Shown here: one piece after another, positions 15,633 through 24,753 of the stretch | How positions within the stretch are numbered: the stretch's first letter is position 1 | Layout: each line of letters starts with the position of its first letter | NCBI GenBank assembly: GCA_036744795.1 | Contig: DAIOHK010000003.1 | Location: forward strand, 41,893-105,892 | Direction of reading: 5' to 3' | From: UBA5486 sp036744795 | Lineage (GTDB): Bacteria; Bacillota; UBA4882; UBA10575 | DNA length: 64,000 nucleotides | The notes under the pieces: model-generated | What the model was told of the DNA's origin: nothing | The model's database searches: none | The model's input: only the letters and a program-made list of their open reading frames with translations | Position numbers and translations under genes: made by a program

Positions 15633-15962
15633 TTTTTTAGTCCTCCTTATCCCTTAAAAAAGGGAGGTTTAAGATAATATTAAGTTATTATATTCAAAAA
15701 AATTATTCCCGTTATTCTGCCTATTTATACCAAAAAGTTATTTTTATCCATCTTTTAGATTTATGAAAGAGGTTTCCGGAAAACAAACAATCCCTTTGAA
15801 ATGTAAATTTAATTGCTTTATTATGATAAAATGGATGCCTTGCCAATTTAGCAATTTCCGAAAAAGTATAGAAAATTATTCCTACATATAGTACATTATA
15901 TTTATAATAAGGCGTTATGGTACAATCTGCTTAGATGAATTCATTAGTAGGTGAAAGAATAG
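15633..15962. other. 330-nt divergent intergenic region between the transglycosylase and yqeG
   Basis: AT-rich region carrying the control sequences of both flanking divergent genes. An extended -10 for yqeG is visible near the right end. TTTAGCAATTTCCGAAAAAG near 15848 weakly resembles the recurring TTATGCAATTTC motif. I see no ORF with an RBS. Confidence 0.5.
15916..15926 (+). promoter_or_regulatory. Extended -10 promoter candidate for yqeG
   Basis: TATGGTACAAT gives TGn plus TACAAT at 15921-15926, 37 nt before the yqeG start. No clear -35 was found. Confidence 0.45.
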
Positions 15963-16469
15963 ATGCTAAAAAAACTTTGTCCTTGTTTTAGAACTAGATA
16001 TCTTTCGGATTTAACTCCTGATTTTTTTCTAGAAAGGGATATTAAAGGATTATTAATTGATCTGGATAATACTTTAGTGGACTGGGGCGAATATAGTATT
16101 ACACCGGAGATGGGGAAATGGGTAAATACGATGAAAACAGCTGAGTTAAAATTATGTATAATCTCTAATGCCCTCGAGCATCGAGTTAAGATCATTGGAG
16201 AAACACTCGGGATACCCTGGGTCTCCCGGGCTATTAAACCCCGGAAATCTTCTTATAGAAAGGCTCTGGCTATACTAGGGACTAAACCATCTGAAACAGC
16301 GGTGATCGGGGATCAGTTATTTACTGATATTTGGGGTGGCAACCGGATGGCACTTTACACCATTTGGACTACTCCTTTAAGTACTAGAGAACTTTTTTCT
16401 ACTAAAGCCATAAGGTATCTGGAGAAAATTGTTGTAAAAAAGTTTATAGAAAAAGGGGATTATCTGTGA
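15963..16469 (+). CDS. yqeG: YqeG-type HAD phosphatase
   Basis: The 168-residue HAD-superfamily IIIA protein has motif I LLIDLDNTLVDWG, motif II ISNA, a motif III Lys region (KPRKSSYRKAL) and the acidic motif IV VIGDQLFTDIWGG. This matches YqeG, found beside YqeH across Bacillota; some members are phosphatidylglycerophosphate phosphatases (YqeG/PGP phosphatase family). Its stop overlaps the GTG start of yqeH by 4 nt, the conserved pairing. Substrate remains inferred. Confidence 0.92.
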   Translation: MLKKLCPCFRTRYLSDLTPDFFLERDIKGLLIDLDNTLVDWGEYSITPEMGKWVNTMKTAELKLCIISNALEHRVKIIGETLGIPWVSRAIKPRKSSYRKALAILGTKPSETAVIGDQLFTDIWGGNRMALYTIWTTPLSTRELFSTKAIRYLEKIVVKKFIEKGDYL

Positions 16470-17578
16470 GTAAAAATTTATGTTTAGGTTGTGGAGCAGT
16501 AATACAGTATGAAAACCCCAATGCTTCCGGGTATATACCTCGGGGAAAGAAGGAAGCGGCTGCACTTTGCCAGCGGTGTTTTCAATTGCGCCATTATGGC
16601 AAATTTAAAACAGGGAAAATGGGTAAGGATGCCATTCTACAGTTTATTAATCGGGCAGTAGAAAGTAGTGAGTTAACAGTCTTAGTGGTTGATGCTTTTG
16701 ACCCTGAGGGTTCACTTCCTTTGGAATGGGCATCATTGCTAAAACCCCCAATTCTGATGGTGGTTAATAAAGCAGATTTAATTCCGCCTAAAACGCCTTG
16801 GGCCGAAGTGGAGGAATGGTTCAGAAGTTTATGGGAAAAGAGATTTCCAGGGGTAGAACTGATTCAAGTTATAGCTTTGTCGGCTAAAAGAATTAATAGA
16901 GAGCGAATCTTATTGTTGAAGGAAGCATTAAAAGGGAAGAGGGTAGCTCTAATTGGGACTGCTAATGCTGGTAAAACCTCTCTGTTAAATAACTTACTTG
17001 ATGCGGAACATAGAAAAAAGGTGAAAAAGGATATTCCTACAGTCTCAAGTTTTCCTGGTACTACACAAGGAGTAACCCCCTGGATTATTCGTTCGCATGA
17101 CATTAAGATTTATGATACACCCGGATTAGTTCCTGGCATAAGAATGAGTGATCAACTTTGCCTGGAATGCGCTGGGAGACTGCTACCGGAAAGTAAATTT
17201 CAACTCAAAATTTGGGAATTACCTTTACAAGGTGGAGTATTATTTGGGGCCTTGGCGGGTGTCTGGAACGTCTCCACAGTTTTACAGCCTCTATTTTTCT
17301 TCTCTTCTGACCGGATTACTTTACATCGAGGCAAAGGAGAAAAGGTAGAGAAGCTAATGAAGGAGGCGCCCGGATGGTTAAGTGCTTGTTGTTCGAAGGA
17401 TCGTCCCTGGAAAGTGGAGGAGAAAGTTATTTCAGTACCACCGGGAAATGATCTTTATATCTCTGGTTTGGGCTGGGTTGCAGTGAAAAAGGAAACTGCA
17501 GAATTACGAATAGTAGTCCCGGAGGGTGTAGAGACCGGAATTCGGCCTAACCTTATTGGGAAAAAAGTTATTGATTAG
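16466..17578 (+). CDS. yqeH: YqeH, circularly permuted GTPase for 30S ribosome assembly
   Basis: The 370-residue protein starts at GTG 16466 (overlapping TGA). It has an N-terminal zinc finger (CLGCG...CQRC). The GTPase motifs come in the permuted order G4 NKADL, G5 SAK, G1 GTANAGKTSLLN, G2/G3 DTPGL. The C-terminal part matches the YqeH RNA-binding region. YqeH homologues act in maturation of the small ribosomal subunit. G1 carries Thr after Lys (GKT) where many have GKS, which is permitted. Its last 4 nt overlap the end of a convergent minus-strand gene. Confidence 0.94.
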   Translation: MSKNLCLGCGAVIQYENPNASGYIPRGKKEAAALCQRCFQLRHYGKFKTGKMGKDAILQFINRAVESSELTVLVVDAFDPEGSLPLEWASLLKPPILMVVNKADLIPPKTPWAEVEEWFRSLWEKRFPGVELIQVIALSAKRINRERILLLKEALKGKRVALIGTANAGKTSLLNNLLDAEHRKKVKKDIPTVSSFPGTTQGVTPWIIRSHDIKIYDTPGLVPGIRMSDQLCLECAGRLLPESKFQLKIWELPLQGGVLFGALAGVWNVSTVLQPLFFFSSDRITLHRGKGEKVEKLMKEAPGWLSACCSKDRPWKVEEKVISVPPGNDLYISGLGWVAVKKETAELRIVVPEGVETGIRPNLIGKKVID

Positions 17579-17799
17579 TCATCAAAATTCGGATCATTTT
17601 CAAGATTGGATAAGATCAACTTAAGTTCCTCTTCCCACCAATCTTGGTGTTGCTCTAATTCTTTGTTTCCCACCAGTGAGATGGTCTGACATCTTGAACA
17701 AGCAATTCCAACCCTGTCTCTCCGACGGGCCAGAAGGTAATGGGGTGTTTCTAGTTGGCAAGAGGGACATGTATAAATCTGGCTTAAATCAAATTCCAA
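17575..17799 (-). CDS. Small zinc-ribbon protein, unknown function
   Basis: The 74-residue product has two CxxC pairs (CPSC and CSRC) 22 residues apart, a zinc-ribbon arrangement. An acidic Trp-containing tail follows (DWWEEELKLILSNLENDP). A longer frame reaches ATG 17853, but GGAGGTG at 17808-17814 sits 8 nt before TTG 17799, making that the likely start. The gene is convergent with yqeH, and their stops overlap by 4 nt. It is divergent from dprA. No family was recognised; the paired cysteines and RBS argue that it is real. Confidence 0.68.
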   Translation of the reverse strand: MEFDLSQIYTCPSCQLETPHYLLARRRDRVGIACSRCQTISLVGNKELEQHQDWWEEELKLILSNLENDPNFDD

Positions 17800-17898
17800 T
17801 TGGTTTGCACCTCCAAGCAATATTATTGCCACATGTGGCTTTAAAATAAGCAAAAAGAATCATAATTATTCTGGTATTTTTTATTTGGAGGTGTCAAA

Positions 17899-18999
17899 AT
17901 GTTCCCAAGAGAAGAGATTTATTGGCTAGCTTTGAATAAGGCCCCGGGAATAGGATCTAGGCGATTCTATAAACTTATTAAAACTTTTGATGATCCAAAG
18001 CAAGTATGGCAGGCAGGATTATCTGAACTTTCTCAAGTAATCGGTAGAAAAATTGCTATGGATTTTATTGAGTTCCGGCGAAAGTTTTCTGTGGATGAAG
18101 AGTGGGAACGGCTGGAAAAGGGCGGCTTTAAAATTCTTTTGGTTAAAGATCGTAATTACCCGGGTTTATTAAAAAAAATTCACGATCCTCCCCCTGTTTT
18201 ATATTATAGGGGGGAATTCCGACCGGAAGACCAATTTGCGGTGGCGGTGGTTGGTTCTCGGGCTGCTACCCCTAGCGGGCTTTCTATTGCTAGAGAATTA
18301 GCTGCAGATCTGGCGGTTCAGGGTATTACAGTAGTAAGTGGTTTAGCCAGAGGAATTGATTCTGCTGCTCACCGTGGAGCCTTATCAGTAAAAGGGGGAC
18401 GCACGATTGCCGTTTTAGGCTGTGGCATAGATCGGGTATACCCTCCGGAAAATAAAGATTTGATGGATGAGATTAGCAACCATGGGGTGGTATGCTCTGA
18501 ATTTCCTTTAGGAACTAAACCGTTTCCTGGTAATTTTCCAGCCCGGAATAGAGTAATTAGTGGTTTAAGTTTGGGAGTAACAGTAGTGGAAGCCTCAAAG
18601 GACAGTGGTTCTTTGATTACTGCTGAGTTTGCTTTAGAACAGGGAAGAGAAGTTTTTGCGGTTCCGGGTTCAGTTAATCGGAAAGGAAGTAAAGGACCAC
18701 ATCGTCTGCTTAAAGAAGGTGCTAAACTGGTGGAAGAGGTTGGTGATATTTTAGAGTCATTAAATCTTCCTTATTTGTCTTTTGAAGAGCCGCATACTAT
18801 AGATAAAGTGGAAAGTGGACTGTCGCCAGTAGAGAAAAAGTTGTGGGGGCTTTTGGCAGCGGGCGAAACCCATATAGATATTTTAATTCGTGATAGTGGA
18901 TTACCGGCTTCAGAAGTTAGTTCAGCTTTAGTACTAATGGAATTGAAAGGTATTATCCAGCAAGTGGCAACTAATACTTTTTGGCGAGTAGAAAAATAA
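17899..18999 (+). CDS. dprA: DprA/Smf DNA processing protein
   Basis: The 366-residue protein has an N-terminal helical (SAM-like) region with PGIGSRRFYKL. The Rossmann-like DprA core follows, with VVGSRAATPSG, VVSGLARGIDSAAHRGAL, GCGIDRVYPPEN, and GNFPARNRVISGLS. A C-terminal winged helix covers about 300-366. DprA loads RecA on incoming single-stranded DNA during transformation and occurs widely even in bacteria not known to be competent. The RBS GGAGGTG is 7 nt upstream. In Bacillus dprA directly precedes topA, the same order as here, but a 522-nt gap separates them. Confidence 0.95.
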   Translation: MFPREEIYWLALNKAPGIGSRRFYKLIKTFDDPKQVWQAGLSELSQVIGRKIAMDFIEFRRKFSVDEEWERLEKGGFKILLVKDRNYPGLLKKIHDPPPVLYYRGEFRPEDQFAVAVVGSRAATPSGLSIARELAADLAVQGITVVSGLARGIDSAAHRGALSVKGGRTIAVLGCGIDRVYPPENKDLMDEISNHGVVCSEFPLGTKPFPGNFPARNRVISGLSLGVTVVEASKDSGSLITAEFALEQGREVFAVPGSVNRKGSKGPHRLLKEGAKLVEEVGDILESLNLPYLSFEEPHTIDKVESGLSPVEKKLWGLLAAGETHIDILIRDSGLPASEVSSALVLMELKGIIQQVATNTFWRVEK

Positions 19000-19277
19000 A
19001 ATTTTAATAGAGGTATTTTACTTTTTTATCTTTATGTTCTATAATATACAAAGATCTTTATTGGTGAGGTTTTTCAATTTTTAATAATTTTTAGAGTTTT
19101 GATTAGCTTTGTTTTTAAATTAGCAGTATTATTGAATTAATCATATAGTACAAGGAAAGAATAGAAAAAACTTTACCCGTTGCTCGTTAAATCTGTTAAA
19201 ATAAATTTCTTTATTGTTATTAATTAAGGCCTAAGGCATATGAAATTCTTAAAGTACAGGGGAGGAGAGAAACTAAA

Positions 19278-19307
19278 ATGTTATTTTTGTTTGCGTCTCC
19301 AATATAA
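19278..19307 (+). CDS. Possible 9-residue leader peptide upstream of topA
   Basis: ATG at 19278 is preceded by GGGGAGGAGAG about 9 nt upstream and encodes MLFLFASPI before TAA. A hairpin with a T-rich tail follows 13 nt later. Such RBS, mini-ORF and terminator order is seen in attenuators, but no regulatory codon run is present, so this is tentative. Confidence 0.25.
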   Translation: MLFLFASPI

Positions 19308-19319
19308 ATATTATAAGCA

Positions 19320-19344
19320 AGATGGCCTAAGGCCATTTTATTGT
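19320..19344 (+). terminator. Terminator-like hairpin in the topA leader
   Basis: ATGGCC (19322-19327) and GGCCAT (19331-19336) with a TAA loop are followed by TTTATTGT. The same ATGGCC/GGCCATTTT stem is used by the terminators after ftsZ and after the phosphatidyltransferase gene. Confidence 0.6.
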
Positions 19345-19456
19345 ATTTAAGGAAATTGGGGTCAAATATAATTTAGCAAATTAGGGAATAGCATATTCAA
19401 TTAGCATTTCCTCGAATTAAAGTTAAGCGCTTTTATCTAAAATAAAACCTTAAGAA

Positions 19457-19473
19457 CTATGCAATTTCTTCAA
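19457..19473 (+). promoter_or_regulatory. CTATGCAATTTCTTCAA motif upstream of topA
   Basis: Lies 48 nt before the topA start, at a distance similar to the copy before clpX. A related ATATGAAATTCTTAAAG occurs at 19238. Confidence 0.45.
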
Positions 19474-19521
19474 ATAATTAATATTAAAAATATTATTTAA
19501 GTATATTAAGGAGGTGTCCTA

Positions 19522-21654
19522 ATGTCCAAACTGGTTATTGTGGAATCTCCGGCCAAAGCAAAAACTATTAGTAAATTTTTGGGCCGTGGCTTTCAAGTCA
19601 AGGCTTCAAATGGACATGTAGTTGATCTTCCCCGTAGCCAGCTGGCAGTGGATATTGAGAATGATTTTAAGCCGAAGTATATAACAATTAGAGGAAGAGG
19701 TAAGATTATCAAGGAATTAAAAGACTCGATGAAGAAAGCCGATCGAGTCTATCTTGCTACAGACCCTGATCGGGAGGGTGAAGCTATTTCTTGGCATCTA
19801 ACTCAAGCCCTTAATGTTGATCCTAAATCGTCTTGCCGGATTGAATTCCACGAGATTACAAAGAGAGCGGTAGAGAATGCACTTCAAAATCCAAGATCAA
19901 TAGATTTTGATCGGGTCGATGCCCAGCAGGCCAGGAGAATACTTGACCGTCTTTTTGGTTATAAACTTAGTCCTTTATTATGGTCTAAAGTTAAACGTGG
20001 GCTTTCTGCCGGACGTGTACAATCAGTAGCTTTACGTTTAATCTGTGAACGGGAAGAAGAGATTGAGGCTTTTGTTGCTGAGGAATATTGGAGCATTACC
20101 TCTACTTTTGCTCCTGCTTCTAACCCCAAAGAATTATTTGAAGCAAATCTGGTACAGATTAAAGGGAAAAAGGCGGAAATTAACAATGAGAAAACCGCAA
20201 AAGAACTTCAGAAAAAGATCCGTAATACTGCTTTCCGCGTATTAGAAGTAAAAAAGAGTAAAAGGCAGCGCCATCCTGCACCGCCTTTTACTACCAGTAC
20301 TCTTCAACAAGAGGCCTCAAGAAAATTGGGTTTTAGTGCCAGAAAAACAATGTCCCTAGCTCAACAGTTATATGAAGGGCTAGATGTTGGCGAAGAGGGG
20401 ACTACTGGTCTTATTACTTATATTCGTACAGATTCGGTTCGTGTTGCCAAAGAAGCCCAGGATGAAGGTAGAAGCGTAATTACTGAAATGTTTGGAAAGG
20501 ATTATGTCCCTCCCAAACCCAGAATTTACAAGACTAGAGCAGCTGGGGCACAGGAGGCCCACGAAGCGATCCGGCCTACTATAATAAAAAGGAGTCCAGA
20601 ATTTGTTAAACCTTATCTAACTCGTGACCAATTCCGTCTATATCAATTAGTCTGGAATCGATTTGTGGCCAGTCAAATGAAATCAGCAATTTTTGATGTG
20701 ATGACCATTAATATTGAGGGTGGGGAATTTCTCTTCCGTGCTAGTGGTAGTAAGATTAAATTTCCTGGATTTTTGGCTTTATATCAGGAAGATAATGATG
20801 AAGCAAAAGAGGAAGAGAAAACCTTACTTCCTGAACTTAAAGAGGGAATCCAGTTAATACAGGCAGATGTAAAAACGGAACAGCATTTTACGCAACCTCC
20901 GGCTCGTTATACTGAGGCGATGTTAGTAAAACTTCTTGAAGAGAAAGGAATCGGACGGCCTAGTACTTATGCAACAATTATTGAGACTATCCGGAAACGA
21001 GCTTATGTGGTTATGGACAATAAAAGATTCACTCCCACTGAATTAGGTGTGGTTGTAGATAAACTTTTAAAAGAAAATTTCCCCCGTGTTGTTGACCCAA
21101 ATTTTACCGCAAAAATGGAGGAAAAATTAGATAAAATTGAAGAAGGGGAAGTTGAGTGGGTAAATGTAGTTCGAGACTTTTATGAACCTTTTTCTGTAGA
21201 ATTGAAAGCTGCGGAAGAATCAGTAGAACGAGTTAAAATCAAAGATGAAGTCAGCGATGTCCAATGTGAGCTTTGTGGAAAACAAATGGTATATAAATAT
21301 GGAAGATTTGGCCGTTTCCTGGCATGCCCCGGTTTTCCAGAGTGTAAAAATGTTAAATCTATCCAAAAAGAGATTGGGGTGGATTGTCCATTTTGTGGGG
21401 ATAAGTCTGGAGGAAAAGTAGTAGAAAGAAGATCGAAAAAGGGGCGAAAATTTTTTGGCTGTAGTGAATACCCTGAATGTAATTTTATCAGTTGGTATCC
21501 TCCGGCTAAAATTCGTTGCCCTGAATGTGGTTCTTATTGTGTGATTAAGCGGAGTAAAAATCGAGAGATGGTAGCTTGTTCGCAGAAAGAATGTTCTTAT
21601 CAAATTCCTTTACAAGAAGCAGAAGCCAGGGTGGGAGTTAAGGAAAAAAGTTAG
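19522..21654 (+). CDS. topA: DNA topoisomerase I
   Basis: The 710-residue type IA topoisomerase relaxes negative supercoils. It starts with the TOPRIM domain (LVIVESPAKAKTISKFLG) and has the DPDREGE metal motif. The active-site Tyr is at residue 300 in GLITYIRTDS. The C-terminus carries three zinc ribbons: CELCGK...CPGFPEC, CPFCGD...CSEYPEC, and CPECGS...CSQKEC. The RBS AAGGAGGTG is strong. It begins the topA-trmFO-xerC-hslVU-codY order conserved with Bacillus. Confidence 0.98.
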   Translation: MSKLVIVESPAKAKTISKFLGRGFQVKASNGHVVDLPRSQLAVDIENDFKPKYITIRGRGKIIKELKDSMKKADRVYLATDPDREGEAISWHLTQALNVDPKSSCRIEFHEITKRAVENALQNPRSIDFDRVDAQQARRILDRLFGYKLSPLLWSKVKRGLSAGRVQSVALRLICEREEEIEAFVAEEYWSITSTFAPASNPKELFEANLVQIKGKKAEINNEKTAKELQKKIRNTAFRVLEVKKSKRQRHPAPPFTTSTLQQEASRKLGFSARKTMSLAQQLYEGLDVGEEGTTGLITYIRTDSVRVAKEAQDEGRSVITEMFGKDYVPPKPRIYKTRAAGAQEAHEAIRPTIIKRSPEFVKPYLTRDQFRLYQLVWNRFVASQMKSAIFDVMTINIEGGEFLFRASGSKIKFPGFLALYQEDNDEAKEEEKTLLPELKEGIQLIQADVKTEQHFTQPPARYTEAMLVKLLEEKGIGRPSTYATIIETIRKRAYVVMDNKRFTPTELGVVVDKLLKENFPRVVDPNFTAKMEEKLDKIEEGEVEWVNVVRDFYEPFSVELKAAEESVERVKIKDEVSDVQCELCGKQMVYKYGRFGRFLACPGFPECKNVKSIQKEIGVDCPFCGDKSGGKVVERRSKKGRKFFGCSEYPECNFISWYPPAKIRCPECGSYCVIKRSKNREMVACSQKECSYQIPLQEAEARVGVKEKS

Positions 21655-21678
21655 CTTCTGTTTATAGGGGGCAAAAAG

Positions 21679-22998
21679 ATGTCGAAAAAAATTTGGGTAA
21701 TAGGTGGCGGGCTAGCCGGATCTGAAGCAGCATGGCAATTAGCAAATTCTGGACTAGAAGTTGTTTTATTTGAAATGAGACCAGTAAAAAACACCCCTGC
21801 CCATACTAGTGATCTGTTAGCTGAATTAATCTGTAGTAATTCTTTGAAAGCAGATTATCTGGAGAGTGCTTCCGGACTTCTTAAGGAAGAAATGCGGAGA
21901 TTAAACTCTTTAATTATTAAGATTGCTGATGAAACAAGGGTCCCTGCTGGAGGGGCCCTTGCTGTTGATCGTAATGAATTTGCTCAGCTAATTACTAAGA
22001 TGATTACGGAACACCCACTAATTCAGGTGGTTCGAAAGGAAGTTACCTCGGTTCCTCCGGAACAGCCAGCTATTATTGCCAGTGGACCCCTTACTTCCCC
22101 GGATTTGTCAAGATGGTTAAGGGATCTATTTGGGGAGGAATACTTTTATTTTTACGATGCGGTTGCACCCATCATTACCAGAGAATCGCTGGATTATTCG
22201 AAAATATTTTTAGCTTCCCGCTACGGAAAGGGTGAAGCAGAGTATCTTAATTGTCCCTTTACAGAAAAGGAATATCAAATGTTTTGGGATAATTTAGTTA
22301 ATGCTGAAACTCACCAGGGACACTTGGAGGTTGAAAAGAAAAAACAATTTTTTGAGGGATGTATGCCAATTGAGGTTTTAGCAAAGAGAGGCAGTGAGAC
22401 ATTAAGGTATGGGCCATTGAAACCAGTAGGCCTTATTAATCCGCAAACCGGTAAGCGTCCATATGCTGTAGTCCAATTGCGAGCAGAAAATAGAGAAAAG
22501 ACCCTTTATAATCTTGTTGGCTTCCAAACTAACCTTCGTTGGGGGGAACAATCAAGGGTTTTCCGGATGATACCTGGATTGGCGAATGCAGAGTTTGTAA
22601 GGTATGGTGTTATGCATAAAAATACTTTTATTAATACTCCCCGGTTGTTATTACCTTCTTTGCAGTGGAACAGGGGAGAGAACCTCTTTTTTGCTGGACA
22701 GCTAATTGGTGTTGAAGGGTATGTGGAGTCTACAGCTGCCGGTTTGGTAGCTGGGCTCAATATGGTTCAATGGATGAAAGGAAGGAAACCTTTAATTTTT
22801 CCTCGCGAAACCGCAATTGGCGCTTTACTATATTATATAATAAATGCAGAAACTCGACATTTTCAACCAATGAATATTAATTTCGGGTTATTTCCCCCGC
22901 TAAACCGGCGAATTAAAGACAAATCAGAGAAAAACCGCGAAATATCTGAACGTGCTTTAGTTTTCTTAACAGAATTCATTGCAAAGGAAATCAATTAA
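21679..22998 (+). CDS. trmFO: TrmFO, folate-dependent tRNA (uracil-54-C5) methyltransferase
   Basis: The 439-residue flavoprotein starts with the FAD-binding motif VIGGGLAGSEAAW. It has the family's LICSNSLKAD, VPAGGALAVDR and GCMPIEVLAKRG segments and the late VEGYVESTAAGLVAG. It methylates U54 in the T-loop of tRNAs using methylene-tetrahydrofolate. It lies 24 nt after topA with GGGGG as RBS, as in the Bacillus topA-gid pair. Confidence 0.97.
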   Translation: MSKKIWVIGGGLAGSEAAWQLANSGLEVVLFEMRPVKNTPAHTSDLLAELICSNSLKADYLESASGLLKEEMRRLNSLIIKIADETRVPAGGALAVDRNEFAQLITKMITEHPLIQVVRKEVTSVPPEQPAIIASGPLTSPDLSRWLRDLFGEEYFYFYDAVAPIITRESLDYSKIFLASRYGKGEAEYLNCPFTEKEYQMFWDNLVNAETHQGHLEVEKKKQFFEGCMPIEVLAKRGSETLRYGPLKPVGLINPQTGKRPYAVVQLRAENREKTLYNLVGFQTNLRWGEQSRVFRMIPGLANAEFVRYGVMHKNTFINTPRLLLPSLQWNRGENLFFAGQLIGVEGYVESTAAGLVAGLNMVQWMKGRKPLIFPRETAIGALLYYIINAETRHFQPMNINFGLFPPLNRRIKDKSEKNREISERALVFLTEFIAKEIN

Positions 22999-23096
22999 TT
23001 TAATTTTGCATGAAAACTCCGTATAATTACTTAAATTTATGTTTGTCAAAAATAACCTCTTGTGTTATTATTATAGTTAGTAAGGAGGGATATTTC

Positions 23097-24002
23097 CTGA
23101 ATCTAGGGAATTATTTGAATAATTTTCTTTCTTTCATAAAAATAAAAAATTACTCAGAACATACTTTAGTGAATTATACAGTCGACATCTCCCAGTTTGT
23201 CGAATTTTTGCGGACAAAAGATATTAACTGTTGGAAGCAGGTTAATACTATGGTACTTAGGGAATATCTTTTTTGCTTAAATGAGAAAAATTTAGAACGA
23301 ACGACCATTTTGAGAAAAATTGCTTCTTTGAGGTCGTTTTTTAAATATCTAACTCAACAGGAGGTTATAGAGTCCAACCCTTTATTGTACCTGAAAAATC
23401 CTAAAAAATATCAGAAACTTCCTCAGTTTATGTATATTAGGGAGATCGAAAAATTGCTTAGCATTCCGGATTCATCTCCCCAAGGTTTGAGAGACCGGGC
23501 AATTTTAGAAGTCCTCTATGGTGCCGGGGTTAGAGTTAGTGAGCTTACTGGTTTAAATCTTGAGAGTCTGGATCTTAAACGTGGTTATATTAGGGTTATG
23601 GGCAAAGGGTCTAAGGAAAGAATCTCTTTTTTGGGTAGGACCGGTTGCCAAGCTTTAAATAATTATCTAAAAAAGGGGCGACCGTTTTTTCTGTCACGAG
23701 GTGAACAAAAGAATACACCGGTTACAAGAGCTGTTTTTCTTAATAAGTATGGTGGTCGCCTTTCAGACCGGAGTATTCGCCGGATACTTAATAAGTATAT
23801 TGAAAAAGCTGCTATAGATCGAAAGGTTAGCCCACATACCTTAAGACATTCTTTTGCTACCCATTTACTGGAGGGCGGTGCAGATCTCCGGGCAGTTCAG
23901 GAAATGCTTGGCCATGCTAGTATTTCAACTACTCAGATTTATACGCACTTAGATCGGGAAAAGATCCGCAGAGCTTACGATCGGGCCCATCCAAGAGCAT
24001 AA
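23097..24002 (+). CDS. xerC: Tyrosine recombinase XerC (probable CTG start)
   Basis: This 301-residue recombinase resolves chromosome dimers at dif. The core-binding domain starts YLNNFLSFIKIKNYSEHTL. The catalytic domain has Arg146 (GAGVRVSE), HTLRHSF with His247 and Arg250, the LGHASISTT box and nucleophile Tyr282 (QIYTHLD). I place the start at CTG 23097 because AAGGAGGGA ends 6 nt upstream and the resulting length matches XerC. The only upstream ATG (23010) has no RBS and would add 29 unmatched residues; the first TTG is at 23112, too far from the RBS. It corresponds to codV in the Bacillus codVWXY operon. Confidence 0.9.
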   Translation: MNLGNYLNNFLSFIKIKNYSEHTLVNYTVDISQFVEFLRTKDINCWKQVNTMVLREYLFCLNEKNLERTTILRKIASLRSFFKYLTQQEVIESNPLLYLKNPKKYQKLPQFMYIREIEKLLSIPDSSPQGLRDRAILEVLYGAGVRVSELTGLNLESLDLKRGYIRVMGKGSKERISFLGRTGCQALNNYLKKGRPFFLSRGEQKNTPVTRAVFLNKYGGRLSDRSIRRILNKYIEKAAIDRKVSPHTLRHSFATHLLEGGADLRAVQEMLGHASISTTQIYTHLDREKIRRAYDRAHPRA

Positions 24003-24214
24003 AGGTTCAAATTTACAATCCCCGCCTGCCTGGTCAGAAGTTATTTCTTGTTTTACGCGGGAATCAAATAGGGCTATTTTCTAAGTGGGGAGAATTTTTG
24101 TATTTTAAAATGTATGCTTCTAGATTTAAATGTCAGACTATTAAGGAAATGAAAACTTTTTATATTATAAACGCGGATCTTTTGCATAAGATAATATAAA
24201 AAGGAGAGAAAAGG

Positions 24215-24748
24215 ATGTATAAAGCAACTACTGTTTTAGCTGTTCATTCTGAACAGGGGGTAGCTATGGCTGGTGATGGTCAGGTTACATTAGGAGAGAC
24301 GATTGTTAAACATGGGGCACAAAAGATCCGGCGTTTATATAATGGACGGGTATTGGCAGGGTTTGCTGGTTCTGTAGCCGATGCTTTTACTCTATTCTCT
24401 CTTTTTGAGGGGAAACTTGAAGAGTATGATGGGCAACTAGCCCGGGCAGCTGTAGAACTAGCCAAGGAATGGCGGACGGATCGCCGTCTCCGTCAATTGG
24501 AAGCTTTGTTATTAGTGGCAGATCAAAAGCAGCTATTAGTAGTGAGTGGTTCTGGAGAAGTGATTGAGCCGGATGATGGAATAGCAGCTATTGGTTCTGG
24601 TGGTCCTTATGCGTTGGCGGCCGCTAGAGCTTTAAAAAAACATACATCTTTACCTGTAGGAAAGATTGCTGAAGAAGCACTAAAAATTGCGGCAAAAATT
24701 TGTATATATACTAACGAAGAAATTTCCCTTGAGGAATTGGAGGGATAA
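24215..24748 (+). CDS. hslV: HslV (ClpQ/CodW), peptidase subunit of the HslUV protease
   Basis: The 177-residue Ntn-hydrolase begins MYKATTVLAV and continues with AMAGDGQVTLGETIVK, the HslV signature. In proteobacterial HslV the catalytic Thr directly follows Met1. Here the TT pair sits at residues 5-6, so a short propeptide (MYKA) must be removed or Thr5 used after processing, as in other Bacillota. It has GSGGPYALAAARAL and the C-terminal ICIYTNEEI. It forms dodecamers capped by HslU, the next gene 5 nt downstream. Confidence 0.96.
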   Translation: MYKATTVLAVHSEQGVAMAGDGQVTLGETIVKHGAQKIRRLYNGRVLAGFAGSVADAFTLFSLFEGKLEEYDGQLARAAVELAKEWRTDRRLRQLEALLLVADQKQLLVVSGSGEVIEPDDGIAAIGSGGPYALAAARALKKHTSLPVGKIAEEALKIAAKICIYTNEEISLEELEG

Positions 24749-24753
24749 AATCC

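Larger units (their letters stand above)
19000..19521. other. 522-nt dprA-topA intergenic region
   Basis: AT-rich region without a conventional gene. It holds a weak promoter (TTTACC at 19172, TAAAAT at 19197, 19-nt spacer). It also has a 9-codon ORF with strong RBS (19278-19307), an intrinsic terminator-like hairpin (19320-19344) and two matches to the recurring TATGnAATT motif (19238 and 19457). The arrangement could be a short leader transcript, an sRNA, or an attenuated topA leader. Confidence 0.5.

Noticed and set aside
24069..24083. TAGGGCTATTTTCTA shared with the spacer of the repeat array (9889-9903)
   Set aside because: A single 15-nt match in AT-rich DNA of this size can arise by chance, and no hairpin arms of the repeat are present.
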